A stretch of 64,000 nucleotides of DNA from Sapria himalayana (Eukaryota; Streptophyta; Magnoliopsida; Malpighiales; Rafflesiaceae): NCBI GenBank assembly GCA_029783825.1, contig JAREIK010003105.1, forward strand, positions 405,746-469,745, in the 5' to 3' direction. The notes beneath the pieces are model-generated. The model did not search any database and had not been told where the DNA came from. It saw only the letters and a list, made by a program, of their open reading frames with translations. The translations under genes were made by a program, and so were the position numbers. Positions within the stretch are counted from its first letter, which is position 1. Every line of letters starts with the position of its first letter. Below, piece by piece: positions 23,735-38,100 of this stretch.

Positions 23735-25189
23735 TTAGGAAGAGATATCCAGGTGATTTGAAACTATTCTAATATATGGATATTCTTTTTTATCCATTTT
23801 TATAAAGCCTTTGAATTTATCTGGAAAAGACGCTGCATCATATTTGTGAAATTGTTTATATTTACCTTCTTTTGCTAGATTATCAGCTAGTGTATTCACT
23901 TCTCTGTATATGTGTTTGATTGAAGCATTCAAGAGTTCTATTAAACTACTAATTTCCTCTAGCTCTTCTTCGAATTTCCACCTGTTGTTTCTTTTATTCA
24001 CTAGATCGGCCAAACTTTTAGAGTCAATCTGAATATCTAAATTTAAAATATTATCCAATTTACACACCCGTAATCCTTCCCTTAAAGCTAAAATTTCTGC
24101 ATGGATTGCAGAGGAGGCTTTAATGGATCCTAAATAAGCAAGGATAAGGTTACCATTGTGGTCTCTTACCACACCTCCACCACCTGCTAAGCCTATATTT
24201 CTATCAAAACTACCGTCAGTGTTCAAAGCTAATCTACCGTTTGCTGGTTTTTCCCACTTGATTCCTATAATTTTTTGTGAGGGGGGTTTTGAAACCGAGA
24301 GGTTCCAGAATTTAATGGAGTCAATATCTAAATGAGAATTATGAGTTAAAATCGGGCTAGCTTCCGTAGTGATTTTTATTTCTTTCTTAATGGCATTCCA
24401 AATATCTTCCACTACCATAGTACGTCCTTCAAATATGCTACTATTCCTAGCCTTCCATATACACCAGATAGCGATATGGGGGATGTTATTTTTGAGCCAG
24501 GATAGTGGTCTATGATGAGTATGGGCTGAACTCCATTTGAGGAGTCTAATTCTAAGAGGGGTGGATTTATGCTTGAAGCCCATTTCCGATTCTAATCTTT
24601 TCCATATTTCTAACGCTATATTACCTTGAGAAAACAGATGATCAACCGATTCAACTGCTTGTCGGCAGTAATCACATCTAGAGGGAATTTTTATGCCCTT
24701 CATTTTTATGTTTTCATCAGGAGGAATGATATTTGAGAGCACTTTCAAAGTGTTTAACTTGATTTTTTGGCTATTATCGTTATTCCAGACCCAACTGAAG
24801 AGAGGTTGTTCAACCCTCTTACATCTGATTTTTTCTTTAATTGTTTTGAGTGAAAAGGTCCCATCTGCACTAAAAATCCATTTCAATCCCTTTTTTGAGG
24901 GTTTAGAGAAATTGTCAACTATTTCTCTTTGATTAAGCATTTGGAGCCAAACTTGCGAAGCTTTTTTCTTTTTTATTTCTCTATTTGTGTCTCCCTCTAT
25001 ACAATATTTAGCAATCATAAATTCAGCCCATAAACTATTATTTTCTTTGAGCCTCCACCACCTTTTGCACGCCCAGGCTTTGGCAAGATCATTTAAATCA
25101 GCAAAGCCCAGACCTGCTTCGTGTTTAGGGTAGCAGAGGTCTTTCCATTTTTTCCAGTGAAGCTTTTTTTTCCATTTTTGGATCCCCAC
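23735..25189 (-). pseudogene. LINE ORF2, 3' part: zf-RVT and RNase H domains
   Basis: A 484-codon open stretch, in itself uninterrupted, but out of frame with the reverse-transcriptase part upstream (frameshift near 25150-25190, at an A/T-rich run). The N-terminal part, KHEAGLGFADLNDLAKAWACK, is the post-RT thumb and connection region. The zf-RVT region reads CDYCRQAVESVDHLF, but the usual next Cys is Gly (SQGN). The C-terminal plant RNase H (RVT_3) domain has LNTDGSF (Asp), HAEILALREGL (Glu), IDSKSLADL (Asp) and NTLADNLAKEG, so the catalytic acidic residues appear kept. In an intact element it would degrade the RNA strand during reverse transcription. ATG at 25189 is just the first in frame, not a natural start. 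Confidence 0.93.
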
Positions 25190-26954
25190 AAAAATTGAGC
25201 AAATTCTTTTTCAATTCTTTTTTATCTACCACAGGAAGATTAGTGATCATTAAATTTTGCATTACTACACTTTGTAGTACATGAGTAATTAGAGTGATCC
25301 TACCACTCATGTTTAGTGTGTCAGTTTTCCAACTTGCAATTTTATTTTTGATTTTATCAATTAAAAATTCTAAATATTCTGATTTTAGTTTACCTTCATA
25401 AAGTGGACAACCAAGATATTGCATTGCTCCTTTTTTCTGGGTAAAACCTGTTATGCTATTAATTCTATAAGATAAGCTTGGGAGGGCATTTTTTGCAATA
25501 ATGAATTGGCACTTTTTGTTATTTATTTTTTTCCCTATTTCATCTTCTAATATTTTTAACAAGGCCATCAGATTATAGAGGGATCTAGCACTGCCATTCG
25601 TGAAAATGATCACGTCATCCGCATATGCCAGACAGTCCACAAGAGGGGTGTTTTGCGGCTGGCTATAATTACCAATTTCACTATTGAGCATTTTAGATTT
25701 GATGTTAACAATTAATAATTCTATATAAATATTAAATAGAGAGGGAGAGAGGGGGTCACCCTGTCTTAGCCCTCTAATCGGCTTGATGTCTTTTCCTAAT
25801 TCTCCGTTTACAAGAATTCTAATACTTGGACTTGATATGCATCTGTATATCAAGTCTATCTAGGTTTCTGAGAAGCCCATCTTTCTCATAATGAAGCATA
25901 ATATGCTCCATTCTACTCTATCAAAGGCTTTAGATAAATCTAATTTTAATAAAATGTTGTGTCATTTAGATTTAGTGCCTAATTCTTTGATTATTTCTTT
26001 TGCTAGACAGATGTTTTCCATTATTAGCCCGTTTTTCATAAAACATGATTGTTCTTTGGAGATGATTTTTGGCAGGACTCCTGCTAATCTACTTTGGAGT
26101 AGCTTAGCGAGAATCTTATATATGGAGTTGCACAAACTTATAGGTCTAAAATCCTCAGCCTTTTGAGGGTTGGCCTTTTTAGGTATGAGGACCATATACG
26201 TGGAACTCCATTTCTTACCTATATCTGCACCACAGAAAATCCAAGATATAACATTTAAAAGCTCATTTTTTATGATCATCCAGCAATTTTGGTAAAATTC
26301 GTTATTCCACCCATCTGGACCTGGAGCACTGTTTGACCCCAAACTGAAAACCACAGTCTTCAATTCGTCTTCATCCGGGAGCTTTGTGAGAATGTCATTT
26401 TCTTCACTTGTGATTTTTTGTTGAATATTATTTAGAAGGTAATCTCCACTTAGTGGTGTATCACCTTTAAATAAACTTTCAAAATGATTGTCGAAGTGAT
26501 TTTTAATATCAAGATCACTATCTATCCATTTATTTAAGTTGTTTTTTAAGCCTTTTATTCTCTGTTTTTGAATCTTAAGTTTAGCTATTTTTTGGAAGAA
26601 CTTTGTGTTTTTGTCTCCTTCTTTTAGCCATTTTAATTTAGCTTTTTGTTTCCAAAACACTTCTTCCATGAGGAGTTTTAGCTTTAATTCAGCTTGTGCT
26701 TTGTTTAATTCTTTTCTACTATCTTTGTTATTAAGTGTGACAAATTCTAACTCCATCTTTTCGACTTTCTGTTCTGCATCTATAATATTGTTGTTAATAT
26801 TACCAAAGATATCTCTATTCCAAGTTCTTAAGTGATTTTTTAATCTATATAATTTTGTATTCCAGATTTGACCGGGGTTACCTGAAGTTGCCTGTGGGCT
26901 GTGACTATGAGTTTTTAACCGTGTTGAAAAATGTGTGATGTAAGCACCATGCAT
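25125..26954 (-). pseudogene. LINE ORF2, middle part: reverse transcriptase
   Basis: One frame with two internal stops. The first stretch (26954-25962) carries WLKEGDKNTKFF, NSAPGPDGWNNEFY and FRPISLCNSIYKILAKLLQ, typical of plant L1 fingers. The stop before HNILLKLDLSKAFD (TGA near 25960) and a TAG at about 25860, where a Trp codon is expected, break the frame. The second stretch (25853-25125) carries GLRQGDPLSPSLFNIYIE, the catalytic AYADDV, and MQYLGCPLYEGK. All main RT motifs are therefore visible. It is linked upstream to the endonuclease and downstream to the RNase H part by frameshifts. Confidence 0.95.
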
Positions 26955-27724
26955 TTTGGAATTTGAATGTATTTTTTATGGTTTTAGATTTTTCTACTAA
27001 TATTAATAGTGGATTGTGATCCGAGTAGGATCTATTTAAGTGTTTCACTACCGTGGTCCCGAAAGTTTCCAACAATTTTACATTATATAAAACTTTATCT
27101 AATTGTGCCCATATTGTGCCTTTATCTTTCCAGTTGTTGCACCATGTATAATTAGACCCTAAGTAGTTAGCTTCCATCAACCTAGCTTCTGATATGGTCT
27201 CGTTGAAGTGAGAGGTAGCTTTTTTGTTGGGGGGGGGGGGGGGGGTTACCCCCTATTTTCTCACAAGCTTTTCTTATTATGTTAAAGTCACCTCCTATAA
27301 TCCAGGGTTTGTTTATATTAGCTATTTTTATCATATCTTTCCACAATTCTTTCCTGCCTTCTATAGTGTATTTAGCATAAACAGCTGAAATTACCTCCTC
27401 ACGGGCATTATCCAAACTAAAATTGATAATTTGGTCTGTGACTTCCAAGATGTTTATGTTAATAGAATTTTTCCAAAATAGCCAGATTTTATTATTATTA
27501 TTAGAAACTACCTTATCAAAGCCTAATATATTTTTATAGTGATCTAGTTGTTCATTACTTACTATAGGATCCGCAAGAATTATAAGTGGCGTTTTATGTA
27601 TTTGGACCAATTTTTTAAGTCTTTTTATTGTTGAAGGGTTTGCAATACCCCTCGCATTCCAGTAGAGTATTCTAAACATTATGGCAAGATTTAGCCCTAG
27701 CCCTAGTGGTGTACTTTGAATCAT
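26905..27724 (-). pseudogene. LINE ORF2, 5' part: APE-type endonuclease
   Basis: The start is probably the Met of MFRILYWNARGI (about 27680), nine bases or so after the ORF1 stop. It is an endonuclease/exonuclease/phosphatase domain that nicks target DNA. WNARGI, GGDFN and YSDHNPL are present, while the usual Glu of the LLEP-like motif reads Asp (LADPI). The frame is lost at a run of about 16 C on the minus strand (27231-27246) after EKIGGN and is regained in another frame (KATSHFNE, then LMEANYLGSNYTWCNNW). A second shift follows FQNAWCLHHTF near 26905-26950. Confidence 0.93.
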
Positions 27725-27733
27725 AACTTTTAT

Positions 27734-28997
27734 TTAAATATTTTTCATGTTTCTAGGTTTTTTAATTGAACTTGACTCTTCTATTTTCTCATCTCTCCAT
27801 AGCCTTCCTAGCTGAACGGCCATAATTTTTATTTCCTCCATGGCCCATTCTCTATCCCCCAATTTGCTTTTGAATCTACCAATATCTATGTCATCCTTTA
27901 TGTTTTCATTTAGCTTAGTTTCATTCTCTTTTTTTTCTAGGTTAATATCACTCCTAACTTCTAGCTCTTCTTCCGAGCTATTAGAAATTTCCACTGACCA
28001 TTTCCTTATATTCTCTCTTTTTTTTTCCAGATCTTCCTTTGCGAAATCTATTATTAATTTCTGCGAATTTTTGAATTAATTCATGTGTTTTTATGTTTTC
28101 TTCTCTAGCTACCTCATCTTTTTCACCTTCCTTAGGAGGCACATATTCCACAATCTCTAAACTAGTTCTAGTTTCATTAAGTTCATGTTCTGTCTGGTTA
28201 GGAGGCTTGATTCTATACTCCATCCCCTTCCCTGCAAATGTTTCTGAACTAGGCCACTGCCTGGTTCCTTTCTGCTTATTTTTAACAAGGCAGAGTTCGG
28301 GACTATGGCCAAGTTTGTAACAATGGGAGCAATATTGGAGAAGGTTTTCTGGAATTATTTCTTGCCAGAATCCATCCCCGTCTTTGTTGCCAATCCATAT
28401 TCTATGAGGAATATGCTGCAGCAAGTTAACCTCTATGCAAACTCGAGCAACGCTCGGCCGAGACAAGGTGTCAGTGGCACCATCGAGAAGCAGAGGGGTG
28501 CCCACTGCATGCGCTATATGATATAGTGAGAACTTGTCGAAGAAGTGTATGGGAAGCATAGGGAGAAGAAACCAAACCGGTGCTAATGGTGACTCTTGTT
28601 TGGTGGAGAAGGCAGGCGTCCATCTGAATGTGCGCATGGGGCAGCCCAGAATGTACCATGTTCCTTTCAACCAGACTCTATGGAAGTCTTCTTCATTGGA
28701 TAGTTGAAGAAGAATATGTTTGCCATCCAAAACACCTATCTTTGTGTGTCCCTTGAGCTTCAGTGATGCATAAAAGGCTCTAATATCTTCAACACGCGGA
28801 TGCCCGTGTGAAAATTTGCCTACCACAGTGAATTTTTGAGCATCTGAAAGCAGAGCTATGTCAGTCGGGGAGAACTCTATCGAGGGTTCTCCGTTTTTTT
28901 TCCCGTGAATATCCGAAGATGATTAATAGTGTTGCGCGGTCTTCTTGAATTATTGGGAAAACGACTTCTTATCCATTAAGTAATCTAAATGCTCCAT
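27734..28997 (-). pseudogene. LINE ORF1: DUF4283 and CCHC zinc knuckle
   Basis: The likely natural start is ATG at 28997 (MEHLDYLMDKKSFSQ), in frame with the rest but followed by two TAA codons near 28950 and 28923. From there it is open to 27981. A DUF4283 domain (SDAQKFTVVGKFSHGHPR to MRTFRWTPAFS) is followed by a zinc knuckle CSHCYKLGHSPELC near 28270-28330, the usual RNA-binding ORF1 plan of plant L1 elements. A frameshift near 27981-27994 moves the acidic, charged C-terminal tail (EEELEVRSDINLEKKE) into another frame ending at 27734. It would coat the element RNA. The lesions make it inactive. Confidence 0.92.
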
Positions 28998-29093
28998 TTG
29001 AAGCTTGAAATTAGCTTCTTCTTCCTTGATTTTGCTGTTTCTCTCTCTAGAAATCGAGTTACTCTCTCTAGAACTTGAGAGCGAATATTTTTT
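28998..29093 (-). promoter_or_regulatory. LINE 5' UTR
   Basis: About 96 bp from the target-site duplication to the ORF1 ATG. It contains two TCTAGAGAGAG words separated by about 20 bp. In plant LINEs the internal promoter lies in this position; the promoter role is inferred only from position. Confidence 0.4.
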
Positions 29094-29106
29094 AGATATA
29101 TGATTT
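29094..29106. repeat. LINE target-site duplication, 5' side
   Basis: AGATATATGATTT, an exact copy of 22705-22717. Satellite continues from here, so removing the LINE and one copy restores an intact monomer. Confidence 0.9.
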
Positions 29107-32100
29107 ATTATTTAGGGTATACCTATTTAATGGTTTGAGTTTTTTTTGTGGTTTTGGGGTTAAAGAGTTTATTGATTTATATGTTTGAACATTTAGGGGT
29201 TTATAGGTTTTATTTATTCAATGAAATAACAAAATATTTATTTTTATGAATTTTCGTGATTTTCAAAGGTTATAGCCTTTGAAAATATAATAATATTTTA
29301 ATCTTTCTAAAATATGAATACAATAGATAGTTATAATAATCTTAATAATTATATTTGATGTAAATTTAATATAAAAAATTTTATTAATATATATTATTAT
29401 AATGATCGAAAAATAAATTAATAATCTATTATTAATAAGAAGATATTAATTAAAATATATTTCCAGAACCCAAAATAATTCAAAATCAAAGTAAATTATA
29501 TTACTAAATAAAATTTTCAATTTTTAAAATTTTATTTATTTATATAAGCTTATATTTTTTTTCATAAAAAATAATATATTTAAATTATATGTCTCACTCA
29601 TTATTTATTTTGTAATTAATATTTATAGAAAAATAAACTAAAAAATAATTAAAATGAATATTTAAAATTATAATGTATACAAATAAAAATGAAATTTATT
29701 ATTAATTATTTATTATTTAGGTTCTATACGTTTAGTGGTTCAAGTATTTAGGAGGTTTTTGGGGTAATGAGTCTAGATATTTAAATGATTAGTCATTTTT
29801 TGGTTTATATGTTTTATTTAAATAATTAAATTATAAAAAAGTATTTCTGTTATTTTTTCTCATTTTTGAAGGTTATAACTTTTGAAAATATAATAATTTT
29901 TAATTTTTTTCTGAAAAGTGAATACAATATAAAGTTAATAATCATAATATTTAAATATCATATAAATTCAATATAAATTATTTTATTAGTATATATTATA
30001 ATAATGATCATAAAAAAATAATAAACAATTATTAATAAGATAAATATTGTTTAAAATATATTTGAAAAACTTAAAATGGTTCAAAATCAAAGTGAAATAT
30101 TTTACTAAATATTAATTTTAAATTTTTAAATTTTTGTATCCATTTAGATGCTTATATATTTTTTGATGAAAAATAAATTGTTTAAATTATATTTGTCTCA
30201 CTAAAAATTTATTTTTTAATTTATATTTCTATAAAAATAAACTAATAAATAATTAAGATGTAAGTTTAAAATTATAATGAATACTAATAAAAATGAGATT
30301 TATTATTTATTATATATACTATACCGGTTTAATGGTTAAATTATATAGAGGTTTTGTCCGTAAGAAGTTTAGCAATTTATGTTTTTAGTCATTTAGTGGT
30401 TTTATAAGTTTTATTTATATAATAAAAATCAAAAAAAAATTTGATTTTTTCTGATTTTCAAAGGTTATAAACTTTGAAAAGAAAATAATTTTTAAAATTT
30501 TTTGAAATGTAAATATCATGTATAATTATATTAATCTTACTAATTATATATCATATAAATTAAATATAAATAATTTTAATGATAGATATTAGAATAATGG
30601 TCAAAAATAAAATTAACAAACTATTATTAAAAATCTAAATATTAATTAAAATATATTCACAAAACACAATATGATTCAAAATCAAATCAAAATATATTAC
30701 TAGATAATAATATTTAATTTTTAAATTTTTCCTTTTTTTAAGCTTATATTTTTTTATTAAATATAAATTATTTAAATATTATTTCTCATTCGAAATTTAT
30801 TTCGAATTAGTTTTCTAAAAAATTAAACTATAAATAATTAAAATGAATATTTAAAATTATAATAAAAAAATATATAAATGAAATTTATTATTAAATAAGT
30901 AGAATATAGCTATTAAAAGGTTTATGTATTTAGGGGTTTCGGGGTTTATGTGCTGACTGATTTAAGTAAGTAATCATTTAATGATCTATAAGTTTTATTT
31001 AAAAAATGAAATTACAAAAAATTTATTTTTATTATTTTTTCTCTTTTTTAAGGTTATAACTTTTGAAAATATTATAATTTTTAAATTTTTTTCAAAAGTG
31101 AATAAAATATTTATTTATAATAATCATAATAATTTATAATTATATATCATATAAATTCAATATAAACAATTTTATTGATAGATATTCTAATAATAATAAA
31201 AAATAAATTAAAAATCTATTATGAATAAGATTGATATTACTTAAAATATAATATCAAAACCTAAAATTATTCAAAAGCAAAGCAAAATATATTACTTAAT
31301 AATAATAATAATAATTTGTTTTTAAATTTTTATTCTCTTTATAAGCTAATCTATTTTTTGTTGAAAAATAATTTATATAAATTTTATTTTTAACTCATAA
31401 TTTATTTTATAATTAATATAGATATACAAAGAAAAAACTAAAAATCAAAATGATTTTTTTAAATTATAATGAAAACAAATAAAAATGAGATTTATTAATT
31501 ATTATTTAGTGTATACCGGTTTAAAGTATTATCTATATAGGGGTATCGGGATTTTGTAGTTTAGTGATTTAAGTGTTTAGGCATTTAGTGGTTTATAGGT
31601 TTTATTTAAACAATGAAATAACAAAAAAAAATATATATTTTTTTCACATGTTCAAAGGTTATATTCTTTGAAAATATAAAAATTTTAAAATTTTTTCAAA
31701 AGTAAATACAATATTTAGTTATAATAATTATTAAATTTATATATCATATAAATTCAATATAAACATTTTTATTGATAAATATTCTAATAATGATCAAATA
31801 ATAAATTAATAATCTATTATTTATAAGATATATATCATTTAAAATATAATTACAAATATTAAAATGATTCATAAGCTACGCAAAATATATTACTATATAA
31901 TAATTTTTTATTTTAAAATTTATTTTTAAAAATGTATCTATATTATTTTTTGATGAAAAATAATTTATATAAATTATATTTGTTTAACTCATAATCTATT
32001 TTGTAATTAATATTTATATAAAAATAAACAAATAAATAATTAATTTGAATATTTAAAATTATAATGACAAAAAAATGATTTTTATTATTTATTATTTAGG

Positions 32101-35100
32101 GTATATCAGTTTAATTTAAATTAGATCAATCTAACTAATAATTTATTTTGTAATAAATAGTTCTATAAAATAAACTAAAAATTTTTAAAATAAAAATTTA
32201 AAATTAATCTGAATAAAAATTAAAATGAAATTTATGATTTATTATTAATATATACCAGCTTAATTGTTTAAGTATTTAGAGGTTTTGTCATTTAGTAGTT
32301 TAGCGATTAGTGTTTTTAGGCATTTAGTGGTATATAGGTTTTTTTTTAAACAATAAAATAACAAAAAAAAATTTTAAATTTTTTCTTATTTTCATAGATC
32401 ATAACATTTGAAAATATAATAATATTTAATATTTTTAAAAATGTGAATATAATATTTAGTTATAATAATATTAATAATTATATATCATATAAATTCAATA
32501 TACACAAATTTATTGATAAATATTATAATAATGATCAAAAATTAATTTAATAAACTATTAATAATAAGATAGATATTAATTAAAAAATAATTACAAACCC
32601 CAAATTGATTCAAGATTATAGTAAAATATATTTCTGGATAATAATTTTTAATTTTTAAATTTTTACTTCTTTTATAAGCATATATATTTTTTAAATTATA
32701 TTTGTCGCACTCATAATTTATTTTATAATAAATATTTCTATAAAAATAAACTAATAAATAATTAATATGAATATTTAAAATTATAATAAATAGAATTAAA
32801 AATTAGATTTATTAATTATTAAATAGTATATAGCTATTTAATGGTTTATGTATTTTGGCATTGCGGGGTTTAGGAGTTTACTGATTTAACTGTGCCTGCA
32901 TTTAGTGATTTATAGGTGTTATTTTAAAAAAAATATCAAAAAATTTATTTCTTTTTATTTTTTGATAATTTCAAAGGTTATACCCTTTGAAAATATAATA
33001 ATTTCTAAATTTTTTTCAAAAGTGAATACAATATTTAGTTATAATAATCTTTTTATTTATATATAATATATATTCAATATAAATACTTTTATTGATAAAT
33101 ATTCTAATAATGATCAAAATATAAATTAATAATATATTATTAATAAGATAGATATCAATTAAAATATAATTACAAAACCTAAAATGATTCAAAAGAAATC
33201 AAAATATATTACTATATAATAATTTGTTGTTTTGAAATTTTTTTTCTTTTAACAAGTTTATCCATATTTTTATGATAAAATTTAATTTATATAAATTATA
33301 TTTGTCTAACTCATTATTTATTTTGTAATTAATATTTATATAAAAATAAACAAATAAATAATTATAATGAATATTTATAATTATAATGAAAAAAATAAAA
33401 ATGAAATTTAGAGTTTATTATTTAGGATATATCTGATTAAAAAAATTATCTATTTAGGGTTTTCGAGATTTAGAAGTTATTCATTTAAGTATTTAAGCAT
33501 TTAGTTGTTTATAGGTTATATTTAAACATTGAAATAACAAATAAATTATTTTTGATATTTTTTCAAATTTTCAAAGTTATAACCTTTGAAAATATAATAA
33601 CTTTAAAATTTTTTAAAAATGTGAATACAATATTTAGTAATAATAATTATTATAACAAAATATAATATAAACTAAATATAAATAATTTTATTGATGGATA
33701 TTATATCAATTATCAAAAGATAAATTAATAAACTATTATTAAAATGATAGATATAAATTTAAATTTAAATACAAAAACTAAAATGATTAAAAATCAAAGT
33801 AAATTTATTACTAAATAATAATTTTTGTTTTTTAGTTTTTGACTCATTTAATAAGATTATATATTTTTTTAAAAAAAATATAACTTATTTAAATTATATT
33901 TGTATCACTCATAATTTATTTTGTAATTAATATTTCAATAAATTATTTAAATTATATTTAAGGTTTACAAGTTTAAACGTTTAAGTATTTAGGGGCTTCG
34001 GGGTTTACGAGTTTAGACATTTATGTGTTTAGGTATTTAATGGTTTATAAGTTTTATTTAAACAATGATATAACAAAAAATTTATTTTTTGTTATTTTTT
34101 CTCATTTTTTAAGGTTATAACCTTTGAAAATATAATAATTTTTAAATTTTTTTTAAATGTGAATACTATATTTAGTTTTGATAATATTAATAATTATATA
34201 TCATGTAAATTCAATATAAACAATTATATTGATAGATATTATATTAATAATCAAAAAATAAATTAATAAACTATTATAAATAAGATAGATATTATTTAAA
34301 ATATTTTTGCAAAACCTAAATTTATTCAAAATCAATTAAAATAAATTACTAAATAATAATGGTTTTGATGTTTTTCTTCTTTTTAAAAGTATATATTTAT
34401 TGTTCTTAAAAGTATGTTATTTAAATTATATATGTCTTCCTCAATATATATTTTGTAATTTATAATTCTATAAAAAATAACTAAAAAATAATTAAAATGA
34501 ATATTAATATTATAATGAATACAAATAAAATTGAAATTTATTATTTATTATTCAGGATATACAGTTTTAATGGTTTAGGTATTTAGGTGTATTGGGGTTT
34601 AGTTATTTAAGTGTTTATGCCTTTAGTGATTTATAGTTTTTATTTAAAGATTGAAAAAATAAAAAATTTAATTTTTTTTTTAATTTTGAAGGTTATAACC
34701 TTTGAAAATATAATAATTTTTAATTTTTTTTAAATGTAAATATAGTATTTAGTTATAATAATCTTAATAATTATATATATTGTAAACTGAATATAAATAA
34801 TTTTATTAATAGATATTATAATAATGATCAATAAATAATTAATAAACTATAAAAAGAATGATATAAATTAAAATATAAATGAAAAATCTAAAATGATACA
34901 AAATCAAAATAAGATATTTTACTAAATAATAAATTTTTGTTTTTAAAATTGTGCTTATTTTTATAAGCTTATATATTTTTTGATGAAATATAAATTATTT
35001 AAATTATATCTGTCTCACTAATAATTTATTTTGTAATTAATATTTCTATAAAAATAAACTAATAAATAATTAAAATAAAAATTTAAAATTATACTGAATA

Positions 35101-38100
35101 AAACAATTTTTATAACAAAAAATTTATTTATATTATTTTTTATCATTTTTGAAGTTTATAACCTTTGAAAATATAACAATTTTTAAATTTTTTTATATAT
35201 GAATACTATATTTAGTTATGATAATCTTAATAATTATATATCATGTAAATTCAATATAAATAATTATATTGATAAATATTATATTAATGATCAAAAAATA
35301 AATTAATAAACTATTATTAAAAAGAAAGATATTATTTAAAATATATTTGCAAAATGTAAATTTATTCAAAATCAAAATAAAATATATTACTAAATAATAA
35401 TTTTTTTGATGTTTTTCTTCTTTTTATAAGTTTATATTTTTTTTATTAAAAGTAAATTATTTAAATTATATTTGTCTTCCTCATAATTTAATTTTAATTT
35501 ATAATTCTATAAAAAAAACTAATAAATAATAAAAATGAATATTTAAAACTATAATGAATACAAATAAAATAGAGATTTATTATTTATTATTCAGGATATA
35601 CTAGTTTAATGGTTTAAGTATTTAGGTATTTTGGGGTTTAGTAATTTAAGTGTTTAGGTCTTTAGTGAGTTATAGTTTTTATTTAAAAAATGAAAAAATA
35701 AAAAATTTAATTTTTTGATTTTTTTTTAATTTTTAAAGGTTATAACCTTTGAAAATATAATAATTTTAAATTTTTTTTAAATGTGAATATAATATTTAGT
35801 TATAATAATCTTAATAATTATATATAATGTAAACTCAATATAAATAATTTTATTAATACATATTATAATAATGATCAATAAAAAATTAAAAACTATTATT
35901 AATAAGAATCATATAAATTAAAATATAATTGCAAAATCTAAAATGATTCAAAATAAAAATAAAATATATTACTAAATAATAAATTTTTGTTTTTAAAATT
36001 TTGCCTCTTTTTATAAGGATATATATTTTTTTGATGAAAAATAAATTATTTAAATTAGATTTGTCTCACTAATAAATTATTTTGTAATTAATATTTTTCT
36101 AAAAATAAACTTATAAATAATTAAAATAAAAATTTAATATTATACTTAATAAAAATTAATGTACACTTGTTTATTAATGTACACCTGTTTAATGGTTTAA
36201 GTATTTAGAGGTTTTGTTGTTTAGGAATTTAACAATTTATATTTTTAGGCATTTAGTTGTTTATATGTTTTATTTAAACAATAAAATAACAAAAAAAAAT
36301 TGTAATTTTTTCTCCTTTTTATAGGTTATAACCTTTGAAAATATAATAATATTTAAAATTTTTTGAAATGTGAATACAATATTTAGTTATAATAATATTA
36401 ATAATTATATATCATATAAATTTAATATAAACAATGTTATTGATAGATAATATAATAATGATCAAAATATAATTTAATAAACTATTAATATAAAGATGTT
36501 ATTAATTAAAAAAGATTTACAAAACCCAAATTGATTCAAAATTAAAGTAAAATATATTACTTTATTATAATTTTTAATTTTTAAATTTTTACTTCTTTTA
36601 TAAGCATATATATTTTTTGATTAAAAATAAATTAATTAAAATATATATGTCCCTCTCATAATTTTATTTGTAATAAGTATTTCTATAGAAATAAACTAAT
36701 AAATAATTAAAATGAATATTTAAAATTATAATAAATTGAAATGAAAATTAGATTTATTAATTATTAAGTAGTATATAGCAGTTTAATGGTTTATGTATTT
36801 AGCCATTATGAGGTTTAAGAGTTTACTGATTTAACTGTGTATGCATTTAGTGGTTTATAGGTTTTATTAAAAAAATAAAATAATAGAAAATTTATGTTTA
36901 TTATTTTTTAATATTTTCAAATGTTATAACCTTTGAAAATATAATAATTTTTAATTTTTTTAAAATGTGAATACAATATTTAGTTATAATAATCATTATA
37001 TTTATATATCATATAAATTCAATATAAATAATTTTATTGATAAATATTTTAATAATGATCAAAAAATAAATTAATAATCTATTATTAATAAGATAGATAT
37101 CAATTGAAATATAATTACAAAACCTAAAATGATTCAGAAGAAAAGCAAAATATATTACTATATAATAATTTTTTGTTTTGAATTTTTTTTTCTTTAAAAA
37201 AGTATATCAATAATTTTTTGATGAAAAATAATTTATATAAATTATATTTGTCCAACTCAATTTATTTAATAATTAATATTTATATATAAATAAACAAATA
37301 AATAATTAAAATGAATATTTAAAATTATAATAAAAAATGAGATTTATTATTTATTATTTAGGGTTACCCGTTTAATTTAAACTAGATCTGTGTCACTAAT
37401 AATTTATTTTGGAATTAATATTTCTATAAAATAAATTGATAAATAATTAAAATAAAAATTTAAAAATATAATGAATAAAAATTTAAATGAGATTTATGAT
37501 TTATTATTAATGTATATCAGTTTAATGATTTAAGTATTTAGAGGTTTTGTCGTTACGAGTTTAGAGATTTTTTGTTTTTAGGCTTTTAGTGGTTTATAGG
37601 TTTTATTTAAAAAAATAAATTAACAAAAAAAGTTTCTATAATTTTTTATCATTTTCATAGGTTATAACATTTGAAAATATAATAATATTTAAAATTTTTT
37701 GAAATTTTAATACAATATTTTGTTATAATAATATTAATAATTATATATCATATAAATTTAATATAAATAATTTTATTGATAGATATTATAATAATGATCA
37801 AAAATTAAATTTATAAACTATTAATATTAGGTTAGATATTAATTAAAAAATATTTACAAAACCCAAATTGATTCAAAATTAAAGTAACTTATATTACTTG
37901 ATAATAATTTTTAATTTTTAAATTTATACTTCTTTTATAAGCGTATATTTTTATTAGATAAATTATATATTATTTAAATTATATTTTCATACTCATAATT
38001 TATTTTGTAATAAATATATATAAATAAATACACTAATAAATAATTAAAATGAATATTTAAAAATATAATAAATAGCAATAAAAATTAGATTTATTAATTA

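Larger units (their letters stand above)
22718..29093 (-). mobile_element. Plant L1-type LINE, full length, inactive
   Basis: A 6.4 kb non-LTR retrotransposon on the minus strand: 5' UTR (28998-29093), ORF1 (28997-27734), ORF2 (27724-23735), 3' UTR (23734-22718) and a short poly(A) tail. It is bounded by a perfect 13-bp target-site duplication (AGATATATGATTT). Retention of the 5' end and a perfect duplication imply a full-length and fairly recent insertion, but both ORFs carry stops and frameshifts. It interrupts orientation-B satellite. The order DUF4283 plus zinc knuckle, endonuclease, reverse transcriptase, zf-RVT and RNase H is the plant L1 plan. Confidence 0.96.

Noticed and set aside
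24860..24930. LINE placed at the symmetry centre of the inverted repeat
   Set aside because: The LINE has its own target duplication in satellite, and the true satellite flip is at 13460. The central position looks accidental.
24693..24932. Plus-strand frames across the LINE (also 25891-26166, 26605-26835, 27840-28320)
   Set aside because: They are shadows of LINE coding regions on the opposite strand.
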